A DNA stretch of 64,000 nucleotides from Pseudomonas allokribbensis (GCF_014863605.1 NZ_CP062252.1:3791001-3855000); one strand, 5' to 3'; positions 26,457 through 35,981 are shown, counted from the stretch's first letter. The notes: a model not told the origin generated them from the sequence alone. Translations and numbers: made by a program.

Positions 26457-29400
26457 AGATTCTCGCCATTCGTTTGAAGAACCTTGCTTCGCTGGCCGGC
26501 CCGTTCGAGATCGACTTCACCGCCGAGCCGCTGGCCAGCGCCGGTCTGTTCGCCATCACCGGCCCGACGGGTGCCGGCAAAAGTACCTTGCTCGATGCCC
26601 TGTGCCTGGCGTTGTTTGGCTCTGTGCCGCGTTTGAACAACACCAGCCGTGACGCCAAGGTGCCGGACGCCGACGGCGAAATCGCCACTGGCGACCCACG
26701 CACACTGCTGCGGCGCGGCACGGGTGAAGGTTTTGCCGAAGTGGATTTTGTCGGCGTCGATGGTCGCCGTTATCGCGCTCGCTGGGAAGCCAACCGCGCC
26801 CGGGAAAAGGCCGGCGGCAAGTTGCAGGCCAGCCGCCAGAGCCTGCGTGACATCGATCAGGATCAACTGCTCGCCAGCCAGAAAGGCGAATACAAGGTTC
26901 AGCTCGAAGCGGCGCTGGGCCTGAATTTCGAACAGTTCACCCGCGCCGTGCTGCTGGCCCAGAGCGAGTTCAGTGCGTTCCTCAAGGCCGATGACAACGA
27001 CCGCAGCGAACTGCTGGAAAAACTCACCGATACGGCGCTCTACACCCGCCTCGGCCGACGCGCGTTCGACAAGACCAAAGAGGCGCGCGAAGCCCACAAG
27101 CAGTTGCAGGATCAAGCCACCGGCGTGACCCCGCTGCCGCCCGAGGCTCGCGCCGAACTCGACGAACGTTTCAACGCCGCCCAGCAGCAACTGAAGTTGC
27201 AGCAGGCCCAGCTCAAACAGCTTGAGCAACAACATACCTGGCTCAAGGATCTGCACCTGTTGCAGGACGCGCAGCAGGCGGCCGCCGAGCAACTGCAGAG
27301 CGCCGAACACGAGCGCGAAACGCTGGCCGGCGAACGCCTGCGATTGACACGTCTGGAACAACTCGCCCCGCAACGGCATCAGTTCGCCCGCAAGGCTGAG
27401 ATCGATTCACTACTGACGCCATTGGCGGCGCAAATCAGCGCGCACACCCAGCAACAAGGCGAGCTGACTGAACGCCAGACTCAACTTGAGCAAGACCTCA
27501 GTGCTGCACAAATCGCCCTGACCCAGGCACAGACGCAACAGAGCGAAAGCGCGCCGCTGTTGCGTCAGGCCTTCGATGAACAAAGCACCCTCGCCCGCCT
27601 CGCCAGGGAAGTCGCCTCCGGCGCCGAAGCGAAGCAGAGCGCCGAACAGGCCTGCACTCAAGGCCAGAGCGCAATCCAGACCCTGCTCGACCAACAGAAA
27701 ATGGTCGCCGAACGCTTGCAACGTATTGCCACCGATCTTGAGCAAAGTGCTCACCTGACACCGTTGAGCGAAGCGTGGAATGCCTACCGCGACCGCTTGC
27801 AGCAACTGATGCTGATCGGCAACCGGTTGAACAAGGGCGAGAGCGAACTGGCGAATCTCGAACAGAACGCCGCCCGCGCCACCGAAGAACTGGCTACACA
27901 AAAGCAGCAGCTTGAAGTGCTGTTCAAGGAGGCCGGTGCCGAGCCGGACGCCGTCGCCGAGCAGATCGGCATCCTCGGCACTCTGTTGCAGGACAACCGC
28001 AAGCAACTGCGCGCCGTCGAAGACCTGACACGCCTTTGGGCCAGTCAGCAGGATCTGGACAAACGTGGTGCCGAGCTGCAACAGCGCCAGCTCGATGCGC
28101 AACAGGAGCGCGAGCGCCTGACCCAGGACGGGGTGAAAACCAAGTCTGAACTGACCGTTACCGAACAAACCCTTAACGTCACCCGTGAACTGCTCGAACG
28201 CCAGCGTCTGGCCCGCAGTGCCAGTGTCGAAGAACTGCGTGCGCAATTGCAGGACGACCAGCCGTGCCCGGTCTGCGGCAGCAACGAACACCCGTATCAC
28301 CAGCCGGAAGCCTTGTTGCAAAGCCTCGGCCGTCACGATGAAAGCGAGCAGGCCAGCGCGCAGCAAGCGGTCGATCAACTGAAGGAAAAACTCACCGAGC
28401 TGCGAACCAGCGTCGGTGGTGTGATTGCCCAACAGAAAGAGTTGCTGCAACAGCAGGAACAACTGGCGACCCAACAGCAAACGCTGACGCCGAGCATCGA
28501 GGCTCATCCGCTGGCCGCGCCGTTGCTGAATCAGGACAGCGACAAACGCGCTGCCTGGCTCACTCGCCAGAACGATCAACTGAACCAGAGCATCACGCAG
28601 GACGAACAGCGTCAGGCGGCCCTGCTCACCTTGCAACAGGATGCGGCGCGCCTGACCCAGCAATTGCGTCACGCCGAAACCGCACACCAGCAAGCGGCGC
28701 AGCACCTGAGCAATCAACAGCGCGAGCTGAGCGCTGACCGACAGCGTCTGGACGAAGAGCTCGCAGCCTTCGCCACGCTGCTGCCCTCCGAGACTCACGA
28801 AGCCCTGCGCGCCGAGCCGGCCGCGACCTTCATGCAGCTTGACCGGCAGATCGCCGAGCGACTGGCGCTAGTCGATCAGCAAAAGGAAGAACTGGCTGAG
28901 CAACAACAACGCCAGCAGACGCTTGAGAAGGAACAGGATCGTCAGCAAAGCCGCGTGCAGCAACTGCAAAACGCTGAACAGCAACTCAACGCGCTGACCG
29001 CTCAGCAACAGGCCAGCCAAGAGAAACTGACGCAATTGCTGGGCGATCACAACTGCGCCGAACACTGGCAGCAGCAGCTTGAACTGGCGGTAGAACAGGC
29101 ACGCAACGCCGAATCCACCACGACTCAGGCACTGCAAGGCGTGCACACGCAACTCGTGCAAATCGCCGCCGAACTCAAAGCGCAGCAGGAGCGTTTGCAG
29201 GCGCTGGAAACCGAAGAGCGCGATCTGGCCGGCAAGATTGCCGACTGGCGTGCTCGCCATCCGGAACTGGATGACGGCGGCCTCGAAGATCTGTTGCGGG
29301 TCGATGACGCGCAGGTCGGCGAGTTGCGCGAGCGTTTGCAGCGCAACGAAAAAGCCCTGGAACACGCCAAAGTGCTGTTGCAGGAACGTGATCGCCAGTT

Positions 29401-30094
29401 GCTCGAACATCAGGCGCAGCACAACGGCAACCTCGAAGCCGAACAACTCACTGTCGCCCTCGCCGACGTACAGAACCAGTGCAGCGCGAGCGAACAGCTC
29501 TGCGCCGAGCTGCGTGCCGAGCAAGTCGAAGATCAGCGCCGACAGAACGCCAATTCCGCGCTGGCGCAGCAGATCGCCGACGCCTATGCCGAGTATCAGC
29601 GCTGGGCGCGTCTCAATGCCTTGATCGGCTCGGCCACCGGTGACACCTTCCGCAAGATCGCCCAGGCCTACAACCTCGACCTGCTGGTGCATCACGCCAA
29701 CGTGCAGCTGCGGCAACTGGTCAAGCGCTACCGCCTGAAACGTGGTGGCAGCATGCTCGGCCTGCTGGTGATGGACACCGAAATGGGCGACGAGCTGCGC
29801 TCGGTGCATTCGCTGTCCGGCGGCGAAACCTTCCTGGTGTCGCTGGCGCTTGCACTGGGCCTGGCCTCGATGGCGTCGAGCACGCTGAAAATCGAATCGC
29901 TGTTCATCGACGAAGGCTTCGGCAGCCTCGATCCGGAATCCCTGCAACTGGCCATGGATGCCCTCGACGGCTTGCAGGCTCAGGGTCGCAAGGTCGCGGT
30001 GATTTCCCACGTGCAGGAAATGCACGAGCGGATTCCGGTGCAGATTCAGGTGCAGCGCCAGGGCAATGGCTTGAGCACACTGGAGGTGAAATGA
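26453..30094 (+). CDS. sbcC: exonuclease SbcC (Rad50-like ATPase subunit)
   Basis: SMC-like ATPase of SbcCD, 1213 residues. Walker A is GPTGAGKS (37-44). Two very long Gln-rich coiled coils flank the zinc hook CPVC (Cys605, Cys608). The C-terminal lobe has the signature LSGGETFLVSLALALG and Walker B (LFIDEGFGSLD). The dimer joins through the hook and moves SbcD on DNA. Overlaps sbcD and the GST gene by four bases each, so the three form one operon. Confidence 0.95.
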   Translation: MKILAIRLKNLASLAGPFEIDFTAEPLASAGLFAITGPTGAGKSTLLDALCLALFGSVPRLNNTSRDAKVPDADGEIATGDPRTLLRRGTGEGFAEVDFVGVDGRRYRARWEANRAREKAGGKLQASRQSLRDIDQDQLLASQKGEYKVQLEAALGLNFEQFTRAVLLAQSEFSAFLKADDNDRSELLEKLTDTALYTRLGRRAFDKTKEAREAHKQLQDQATGVTPLPPEARAELDERFNAAQQQLKLQQAQLKQLEQQHTWLKDLHLLQDAQQAAAEQLQSAEHERETLAGERLRLTRLEQLAPQRHQFARKAEIDSLLTPLAAQISAHTQQQGELTERQTQLEQDLSAAQIALTQAQTQQSESAPLLRQAFDEQSTLARLAREVASGAEAKQSAEQACTQGQSAIQTLLDQQKMVAERLQRIATDLEQSAHLTPLSEAWNAYRDRLQQLMLIGNRLNKGESELANLEQNAARATEELATQKQQLEVLFKEAGAEPDAVAEQIGILGTLLQDNRKQLRAVEDLTRLWASQQDLDKRGAELQQRQLDAQQERERLTQDGVKTKSELTVTEQTLNVTRELLERQRLARSASVEELRAQLQDDQPCPVCGSNEHPYHQPEALLQSLGRHDESEQASAQQAVDQLKEKLTELRTSVGGVIAQQKELLQQQEQLATQQQTLTPSIEAHPLAAPLLNQDSDKRAAWLTRQNDQLNQSITQDEQRQAALLTLQQDAARLTQQLRHAETAHQQAAQHLSNQQRELSADRQRLDEELAAFATLLPSETHEALRAEPAATFMQLDRQIAERLALVDQQKEELAEQQQRQQTLEKEQDRQQSRVQQLQNAEQQLNALTAQQQASQEKLTQLLGDHNCAEHWQQQLELAVEQARNAESTTTQALQGVHTQLVQIAAELKAQQERLQALETEERDLAGKIADWRARHPELDDGGLEDLLRVDDAQVGELRERLQRNEKALEHAKVLLQERDRQLLEHQAQHNGNLEAEQLTVALADVQNQCSASEQLCAELRAEQVEDQRRQNANSALAQQIADAYAEYQRWARLNALIGSATGDTFRKIAQAYNLDLLVHHANVQLRQLVKRYRLKRGGSMLGLLVMDTEMGDELRSVHSLSGGETFLVSLALALGLASMASSTLKIESLFIDEGFGSLDPESLQLAMDALDGLQAQGRKVAVISHVQEMHERIPVQIQVQRQGNGLSTLEVK

Positions 30095-30675
30095 ACACGC
30101 TGTATTCGTTCCGCCGCTGCCCGTATGCGATGCGCGCGCGGATGGCCCTGCGTTATTCGGGCGTGCCGGTGGAGATCGTCGAAGTCAGCCTCAAGGCCAA
30201 ACCGGCCGAGATGCTGGCGATCTCGCCCAAAGGTACGGTGCCGGTGCTGGATGCGGAGGGTCAGGTGATCGATGAAAGCCTGGAGATCATGCGCTGGGCA
30301 CTGGCGCAGAACGATCCGCAGGGCTGGTTGCTGGGTGGGGACTCACGGATTGCCGAGTTGATCGAAACCAACGATCAAGTGTTCAAGGTGCACCTGAATC
30401 GCTACAAGTACGCCGAGCGCTATCCGGAACAACCGATGGAGGTTTATCGCGCCGAAGGTGCGTTGTTCCTGCAGAAGCTGGATGAGTTGCTCGAAGGCCA
30501 CGACTACTTGTTGACCGATCATCCTTGTCTGGCCGATATCGCGCTGCTGCCCTTCGTTCGCCAGTTCGCCCATGTCGATCGCGAATGGTTTGCTCAGACA
30601 CCTTACGTGCGGTTGCAGGGTTGGTTGCAGCGGTTCCTGGAATCAGATCTGTTCACCGCCATCATGAAAAAGTAA
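30091..30675 (+). CDS. glutathione S-transferase family protein
   Basis: A 194-residue GST-fold protein. The thioredoxin-like N-terminus starts MNTLYSFRRCPYAMRARMAL (Cys10 in the active-site region), carries the cis-proline segment KGTVPVLDAEG, and ends in ESLEIMRWAL; the all-helical C-terminal domain follows. It is slightly shorter than most cytosolic GSTs. The four-base overlap with sbcC makes it the third gene of that operon, although a functional link with DNA repair is not established. Substrate unknown. Confidence 0.85.
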   Translation: MNTLYSFRRCPYAMRARMALRYSGVPVEIVEVSLKAKPAEMLAISPKGTVPVLDAEGQVIDESLEIMRWALAQNDPQGWLLGGDSRIAELIETNDQVFKVHLNRYKYAERYPEQPMEVYRAEGALFLQKLDELLEGHDYLLTDHPCLADIALLPFVRQFAHVDREWFAQTPYVRLQGWLQRFLESDLFTAIMKK

Positions 30676-30679
30676 GCGC

Positions 30680-30937
30680 TTACGCCAACACTTCGCACAT
30701 CCCTATCGCCGAGCAATCCACCTCGAACGGCCCGAAGAACTCGGCCGAGGTTTTCACGGGTGGATTGCCGGCCAGCAGCCCCAACGCATTGGCGCGTTCG
30801 ATGTTGTGGGCGATGGTGTGGTTGGCCTCTATGGCCCGGGCCAGACCGCCGACCGAGCCCTGACCGAATCCCAGAAGAGACGTGCCGTTGGTCATGATCG
30901 CCAGACCGGCGATGATCCAGAATCTGTAGCCTTTCAT
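30680..30937 (-). CDS. small exported or membrane-anchored protein of unknown function
   Basis: An 85-residue protein with an N-terminal hydrophobic segment (MKGYRFWIIAGLAIMTNG), either a signal anchor or a signal peptide, then a Gly/Ala-rich stretch and two cysteines near the end (VDCSAIGMCEVLA). It overlaps the upstream 70-residue membrane protein by four bases, and its stop is convergent with the GST gene only four bases away. Family not recognised. Confidence 0.6.
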   Translation of the reverse strand: MKGYRFWIIAGLAIMTNGTSLLGFGQGSVGGLARAIEANHTIAHNIERANALGLLAGNPPVKTSAEFFGPFEVDCSAIGMCEVLA

Positions 30938-31146
30938 GCTCCGACGGCTCCCGCGAGTTCAACTGAATCCACCGCTGCGCTTTGCGAGCGGAGTTCGAAC
31001 TGGACGCCGGGATGCGCGATCTGGATCGGTGCATCGAAGCTGTGCTGCGATTGGGACGAGAGGCTGACGAACAGCACCATGACCAGGTACAGACCGATGG
31101 CCAGGTAGGCGCCGCGTTTGGCGGAAGTGATGATTGAACTGGCCAT
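30934..31146 (-). CDS. small single-span membrane protein of unknown function
   Basis: A 70-residue protein: cytoplasmic basic start (MASSIITSAKRG), one membrane helix at about residues 12-30 (AYLAIGLYLVMVLFVSL), then a periplasmic tail. Translationally coupled to the next small gene by an ATGA overlap. GGAGCACA precedes the ATG. The pair may act together at the inner membrane; nothing more can be said from sequence. Confidence 0.6.
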   Translation of the reverse strand: MASSIITSAKRGAYLAIGLYLVMVLFVSLSSQSQHSFDAPIQIAHPGVQFELRSQSAAVDSVELAGAVGA

Positions 31147-31308
31147 GATGTGTGCTCCGTGGACAATGTTTCGACGCCCACAGAATCAATCAAAAAAGCC
31201 GGGGTAACCACTCAGGGTTTGGCATAGTAACCATCAGCTTCGTTGATTATTTAGCCGGTCTATCCCGCCGTTTGAAAATACCTATTACCTGTCGGTGCGC
31301 ACGCAAAA

Positions 31309-31381
31309 AACTGCCCAAGGCTGCGATCTTTTGATTTTGCTTTTGATAAACAAGATCAAAGGATCGCAGCCTTGGGCAGTT
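31309..31381 (-). terminator. 20-bp-stem terminator for the 59-residue exported protein gene
   Basis: Arms 31309-31328 and 31362-31381 are perfect complements around a 33-base loop. Read on the minus strand, the second arm runs into a stretch of six T. The arm GATCGCAGCCTTGGGCAG is related to the hairpin at 7377. Confidence 0.8.
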
Positions 31382-31400
31382 CCAGGACGTGACGGAAATT

Positions 31401-31580
31401 TCAGTGTTGAGCTTTGTGATCCAGGGCGGCGTAGAAGTTGGCGCTCTGTTGCAGATATTTCTGGGTGTAGCTCTGGGTGTGGGATTTTTTGTCGCTGATT
31501 TCAACGTTGGCGCTGGCTGGCAGAGCGACGGTGGCGGAGATAGCGGAAGCGGCGATGATCGAGAAGAGATTGAAGTTCAT
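31401..31580 (-). CDS. 59-residue exported protein of unknown function
   Basis: A very small secreted protein. The signal peptide (MNFNLFSIIAASAISATVAL) is cut after PASA at about residue 24. The mature peptide is about 35 residues, polar and His/Gln/Lys-rich (DKKSHTQSYTQKYLQQSA). The ATG at 31580 has GAGGG about eight bases upstream; an in-frame start at 31634 would place the hydrophobic segment too far inside. A strong terminator follows. Small periplasmic peptides of this style are common in Pseudomonas but unassigned. Confidence 0.65.
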   Translation of the reverse strand: MNFNLFSIIAASAISATVALPASANVEISDKKSHTQSYTQKYLQQSANFYAALDHKAQH

Positions 31581-31736
31581 GGCGGTAACCCTCGTGTTCG
31601 GTTGGCTTGCTTGCCCGGTTGGGCCGTGAAGCAAACTTAACGCTCGAGGGTCGCTCGCTTGAAATGCTTTGCACCATTACCTGTTATCAGCAGGATTAAT
31701 ACAAAGCTTCAGGCCCCGTAGACCGGGGCCTGCGGC

Positions 31737-32912
31737 TTATTGACGCAGCAGAAACTTGAGGTCGCTCGGGGCGTCCATCGGCAGTTTTTGCACGGTTTTA
31801 CCGAGCAGTCCGGTCTTGCCGTCGCGTTCAACCACGACAATCTGGTTGCTTTTCTGGTTGGCGATCAGCAGGAATTTACCGCTCGGATCGAGGCTGAACT
31901 CGCGCGGGTGATCGCCTTCCACCGAACGCCGTTGCAGCTCCTTGAGCTGGCCGGTAGCCGGGTCGATGGCGAACACCAGCAGCTGATTGGCAGTGCCACG
32001 GTTGCTGACGTAGAGGAATTTGCCATCGGCAGACGCGTGCAGCGCCGCAGCGGCTTTGTCCGAGGTCGGCTGGCCGGCTGCCAGGTCGACCATTTGCGTC
32101 TGGGTCAGCACGCCGTCGTTGTAGTCGAACACCGCAACCTGCGCGCTCATTTCCATGGTCAGCCAGACATGCTTGCCGTCAGCGCTGAACAGCAGATGAC
32201 GCGGCCCGCTGCCCGCTGGCAATTGCACCGAGGCGGTTTTTGCCGGGGTCAGCGGCAGGTCCGGATTGGCTTTCGGGTCGAATTGGTAGACAAAGACTTT
32301 GTCTGCGCCCAGGTCGTTGGAGAACACATAACGACCGTCCGGCGAGGAAATCGTCGAGTGCACATGGTTCGAGGCCTGACGTTCAGGGTTGACCCGACTC
32401 GCCGGGTGAGCGCTCATCTGCACCACCGGTTTGAGTTTGCCGTCGCTGCCGACCGGCAACACCGCGAGGGTGCCGCCCGGATCTTCGACCACGGAATAGT
32501 TGCTGACGAACAGATGGCTGGCGTCGCCGCTGAGGCTGGAATGGGTCGGCTCGTTGCCCAGGCTCTGGACCTGATTGATCAGGGTCAGGGCGTGGGTCTT
32601 CGGATCGATCGAATAGCTGCTGACGCGACCGACCGGGTCTTTCTGGCCAGGGCCGTTTTCATTGACCACGAACACCCGGTGCTGATCCTTGGACAGGGTC
32701 AGCCACGACGGGTTTTCGCTCTTGATCACTTGCAGCGGCTTGGCATCGATCTGGCCGGTGGCGCTGTCGAAGTTCATCCGGTAGATGCCCTGGCTGGTGC
32801 CGGCGGTGTAGGAGCCGACCAGCAACTGGAAGCTCTCGGCTGACGCGCTGGAAAGGCCCATCGCACCAACGCTGCCGGCCATCAGCAACGGCCAGAATTT
32901 ACGCATGTTCAT
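31737..32912 (-). CDS. lactonase-family beta-propeller protein
   Basis: A 391-residue exported seven-bladed propeller of the 6-phosphogluconolactonase-like (YbhE/cycloisomerase 2) family. A signal peptide (cleavage after ASA, about residue 25) shows that it works in the periplasm, unlike cytoplasmic Pgl. Family motifs include GSYTAGTSQGIYRMNFD, NEPTHSSLSGD, HVHSTISSPDGRYVFSNDLG and GSGPRHLLFSADGKH. It overlaps the upstream 105-residue gene by four bases. The natural lactone is unknown. Confidence 0.88.
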   Translation of the reverse strand: MNMRKFWPLLMAGSVGAMGLSSASAESFQLLVGSYTAGTSQGIYRMNFDSATGQIDAKPLQVIKSENPSWLTLSKDQHRVFVVNENGPGQKDPVGRVSSYSIDPKTHALTLINQVQSLGNEPTHSSLSGDASHLFVSNYSVVEDPGGTLAVLPVGSDGKLKPVVQMSAHPASRVNPERQASNHVHSTISSPDGRYVFSNDLGADKVFVYQFDPKANPDLPLTPAKTASVQLPAGSGPRHLLFSADGKHVWLTMEMSAQVAVFDYNDGVLTQTQMVDLAAGQPTSDKAAAALHASADGKFLYVSNRGTANQLLVFAIDPATGQLKELQRRSVEGDHPREFSLDPSGKFLLIANQKSNQIVVVERDGKTGLLGKTVQKLPMDAPSDLKFLLRQ

Positions 32913-33226
32913 TCGGCTTCATCCTCGTCGTCGGCGCTGCTGAGTACATCGCCGAGGTACACCAGACGGTGTTCGCCGACCGTTTTGGTGTCGCTGGCAA
33001 AACCGACGATCAACCAGCTCTGCAGGTCCTGGTCAAACGTCGCCGCTTCAACCTGAGCCGGCGTGAACTCCCAATGCCTGGCCGTTCGGCCATCGATGCA
33101 CTCGATGTGCAGATTGTCGTCTTCATCGAGGGCGAATTCGAAGGCGTGCAGGCCGTCGATTTCGACCATACCGCAGTGTTCGAGGGCGTTGAGAAGGGTG
33201 TCGGTTACGGCAGTCATGGCAATCAT
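32909..33226 (-). CDS. small acidic cytoplasmic protein of unknown function
   Basis: A 105-residue acidic protein with mostly beta pattern (HAFEFALDEDDNLHIECI, then SWLIVGFASD) and an Asp/Glu-rich C-terminus. There is no signal peptide, although the coupled downstream lactonase is exported. The start could be at 33226 or three codons later at 33217; neither has a strong ribosome site. Family not recognised; the operon link to the lactonase is clear from the ATGA overlap. Confidence 0.65.
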   Translation of the reverse strand: MIAMTAVTDTLLNALEHCGMVEIDGLHAFEFALDEDDNLHIECIDGRTARHWEFTPAQVEAATFDQDLQSWLIVGFASDTKTVGEHRLVYLGDVLSSADDEDEAE

Positions 33227-33272
33227 GTCTTTCAGGGGGAAAGTGGCAATGATAGCTCAAAGCCCCGCTCTT

Positions 33273-33385
33273 GATCGTTCCCACGCTCCGCGTGGGAATG
33301 CCTCAAGGGACGCTCCGCGTTCCAGCTCTCGAATGGGACGCAGAGCGTCCCGGGCTGCATTCCCACGCAGAGCGTGGGAACGATC
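33273..33385. repeat. 113-bp inverted-repeat element, copy 2
   Basis: Same outer arms as at 4729-4831 (GATCGTTCCCAC and GTGGGAACGATC) with a similar inner hairpin of GGGACGCTCCGCGT and ACGCAGAGCGTCCC type. It lies between a promoter and the end of the sugar-acid operon and could act as its transcript end. Confidence 0.85.
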
Positions 33386-33398
33386 GATCCAGTTCGGC

Positions 33399-34979
33399 TT
33401 AGAGAGCCTCGCGCGAGGGTTTGCCATCCACCAGCCGCTGAATGCGCAGCGGGTTGGCATTTTTCAGCGGTTCCGGCAGCAGGCTGTCGGGATAGTTCTG
33501 GAAGCACACCGGGCGCAGGAAACGATCGATCGCCAGGGTGCCGACCGAGGTGCCGCGAGCATCGGACGTCGCCGGATACGGCCCGCCATGAACCATCGAA
33601 TCGCACACTTCGACACCGGTCGGGTAACCGTTGAGCAGGATCCGCCCGACCTTCTGTTCCAGCAACGGCGTCAGTTCCGGGAACTGCACGAAGTCCGCCG
33701 GCTCGCCGATGATCGTCGCGGTGAGTTGCCCATGAAGCCCCTTCAACGCCGCGTTCAGTTGCGCCTGATCCGCCACTTCAACGATCACTGTGGTCGGGCC
33801 GAACACTTCTTCCTGAAGCACTTCATCGCCGTCGATCAACAGGCTGGCATCAGCCTTAAACAACTGCGGCTGCGCCTGATTGCCCTGCTGCGGATTACCG
33901 GCCAGATGCTCGATGCCGGCATGCGCCAACAGTTTTTCCAGACCTTTGCCGTAGCTGCCGAGGGTGCCGGCATTGAGCATCGTTTGCGCCGGTTGGTCGC
34001 CGATCAACGCCGCGACCTGCTCAACGAACGCCGTGAACTGCGGCGAGCGAATGCCGATCACCAAACCCGGGTTGGTACAGAACTGACCGCAGCCCTGCAC
34101 CACCGACGCGGTCAGATCACGGGCAACAGTTTCCGAACGAACTGTCAGGGCCTGGGGCAGAACGATTACCGGGTTGATGCTCGACATCTCGGCGAACACC
34201 GGGATCGGCTGTGGACGCGCGGCGGCCATGTCACACAGTGCCCGTCCACCTCGCAGCGAACCAGTGAAGCCCACGGCCTGAATCGCCGGATGCTTGACCA
34301 GCCACTCGCCGACTCCGCCGCCGTAGATCATGTTGAACACACCGGCCGGCATCGCGGTTTTTTCCGCCGCCCGAATGACCGCGTCAGCCACGAGCTCGGC
34401 CGTGGCCATATGGCCGCTGTGAGCCTTGAACACCACCGGGCAACCGGCGGCCAGCGCCGACGCGGTGTCGCCGCCAGCGGTGGAGAATGCCAGCGGAAAG
34501 TTACTGGCACCGAACACCGCCACAGGCCCGAGGCCGATGCGGTATTGACGCAGATCGGGGCGCGGCAGCGGCTGACGATCCGGCAACGGCAGGTCGATGC
34601 GCGCACCGTAGAAATCACCGCGCCGCAGCACTTTGGCGAACAGCCGCATCTGGCTACTGGTGCGTCCGCGTTCACCCTGAATCCGCCCGGCAGGCAACGC
34701 TGTTTCGCGACAGACCACTGCGACGAAATCGTCGCCCAGCGCATCCAGCTCATCGGCAATCGCATCGAGAAACTGCGCACGGCGCTCGGCGCTCAGGCTG
34801 CGATAGGTGGGATACGCAGCAGCCGCCGCTTTGGCAGTGGCGTCCACTTCCTCTTGCGTCGCCTGGATGAAATCGTGAGGCAATGCCTCGCCCGTCGTGG
34901 CATCGATGCTGTGCAGTTTGACACTACCCGCCGCGCTGCGACGCCCGCCGATGTAGTTGTGACCGAGAATCTGAGTCAT
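33399..34979 (-). CDS. 2-oxoglutarate semialdehyde (2,5-dioxovalerate) dehydrogenase
   Basis: A 526-residue NAD(P)-dependent aldehyde dehydrogenase of the KGSADH branch, oxidising 2-oxoglutarate semialdehyde to 2-oxoglutarate, the last step of non-phosphorylative pentose or sugar-acid pathways. Markers are VAVFGASNFPLAFSTAGGDT, the catalytic-base Glu in VFAEMSSINPV and the catalytic Cys in GCGQFCTNPG. The neighbouring AraD1-type and IlvD/Edd dehydratases give the two preceding steps, so substrate assignment is well supported. Nine bases separate it from the upstream gene. Confidence 0.9.
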   Translation of the reverse strand: MTQILGHNYIGGRRSAAGSVKLHSIDATTGEALPHDFIQATQEEVDATAKAAAAAYPTYRSLSAERRAQFLDAIADELDALGDDFVAVVCRETALPAGRIQGERGRTSSQMRLFAKVLRRGDFYGARIDLPLPDRQPLPRPDLRQYRIGLGPVAVFGASNFPLAFSTAGGDTASALAAGCPVVFKAHSGHMATAELVADAVIRAAEKTAMPAGVFNMIYGGGVGEWLVKHPAIQAVGFTGSLRGGRALCDMAAARPQPIPVFAEMSSINPVIVLPQALTVRSETVARDLTASVVQGCGQFCTNPGLVIGIRSPQFTAFVEQVAALIGDQPAQTMLNAGTLGSYGKGLEKLLAHAGIEHLAGNPQQGNQAQPQLFKADASLLIDGDEVLQEEVFGPTTVIVEVADQAQLNAALKGLHGQLTATIIGEPADFVQFPELTPLLEQKVGRILLNGYPTGVEVCDSMVHGGPYPATSDARGTSVGTLAIDRFLRPVCFQNYPDSLLPEPLKNANPLRIQRLVDGKPSREAL

Positions 34980-34988
34980 GGGATCTCC

Positions 34989-35981
34989 TTAAAGGGTGCC
35001 GATGCTGTCCGGTTGAAAAACGGCTTCAACCGGGGCGATGCCATTGACCAGCGGCGCACCGAATTCGGCCTGGCTGATCTCGAACACATCGCCCGGCCGA
35101 GTGCGGATGCCATCGGCAAACGACAGGGTCGCCGTGCCGAAAAAGTGAATGTGCACGTCGCCGGGACGCAGGAACTGGCGGTACTTGAAGTGGTGGTATT
35201 CGAGGTTCGCCAGGCTGTGGCACATGTTGGCCTCGCCGCTGAGGAATTCGTTCTGCCACAGCACTTCGCCGTCGCGCAGGATGCGGCTGGTACCGGCCAG
35301 GTGCTGCGGCAATTCACCCACGCGCAGCTCCGGGCCGTAGCTGCAACTGCGCAGTTTCGAATGGGCCAGGTACAGGTAGTTCTTGCGCTCCATGACGTGA
35401 TCGGAGAACTCGTTGCCCACCGCGAAACCGAGGCGATACGGCTTGCCGTCGTGACCGATGATGTAGAGGCCGGCCATCTCAGGCTCCTCGCCGGCGTCTT
35501 CGGCAAACGGTGGCAGCGGGAACGGCTGACCGGGGCGCACGACAATGCTGCCGTCGCCCTTGTAGAACCATTCCGGCTGTACGCCGGCCTGCCCCGCTGC
35601 TGGTTTGCCACCCTCCACGCCCCATTTGAAGATGCGCATGGTGTCGGTCATCGCCGCTTCGTCGCCGGCCTGCTGGTGCATCTTGTCTCGGGCCGACGCG
35701 CTACCGAGGTGCGTGAGGCCGGTGCCGCTGACCAGCAGGTGCGCCGGGTCCGGGTGATCCAGCGGCGGCAGGATGCGCAGCTTGGCCAACAGTTCGGCGT
35801 AATCGTGGCTGATGCCGAGACCGAGGGTCTGCACCTGTTGCGCCAGCGTGCCGCCAGCCTCGATCGCCGCCAGTGCCAGATCGCGCACCGTGCGCGCATC
35901 CTGCACTTCACGCACCAGACCGCCCTCGACGACCCCGACGCGGCGCTCGCCGTTACTCAATTCGAATTGAACCAGATGCAT
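34989..35981 (-). CDS. AraD1-type FAH-family 2-keto-3-deoxy sugar-acid dehydratase
   Basis: A 330-residue protein of the fumarylacetoacetate hydrolase superfamily, GguC/AraD1 branch. It would convert a 2-keto-3-deoxy pentonate to 2-oxoglutarate semialdehyde. Visible features are the start MHLVQFELSNGERRVGVVEG, the SGTGLTHLGSA segment and the C-terminal FLRPGDVHIHFFGTATLSFA. Context (dehydratase upstream across the promoter, semialdehyde dehydrogenase downstream) fits the L-arabinonate-type pathway; the sugar itself, L-arabonate or a stereoisomer, is not decided by sequence. Confidence 0.88.
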   Translation of the reverse strand: MHLVQFELSNGERRVGVVEGGLVREVQDARTVRDLALAAIEAGGTLAQQVQTLGLGISHDYAELLAKLRILPPLDHPDPAHLLVSGTGLTHLGSASARDKMHQQAGDEAAMTDTMRIFKWGVEGGKPAAGQAGVQPEWFYKGDGSIVVRPGQPFPLPPFAEDAGEEPEMAGLYIIGHDGKPYRLGFAVGNEFSDHVMERKNYLYLAHSKLRSCSYGPELRVGELPQHLAGTSRILRDGEVLWQNEFLSGEANMCHSLANLEYHHFKYRQFLRPGDVHIHFFGTATLSFADGIRTRPGDVFEISQAEFGAPLVNGIAPVEAVFQPDSIGTL

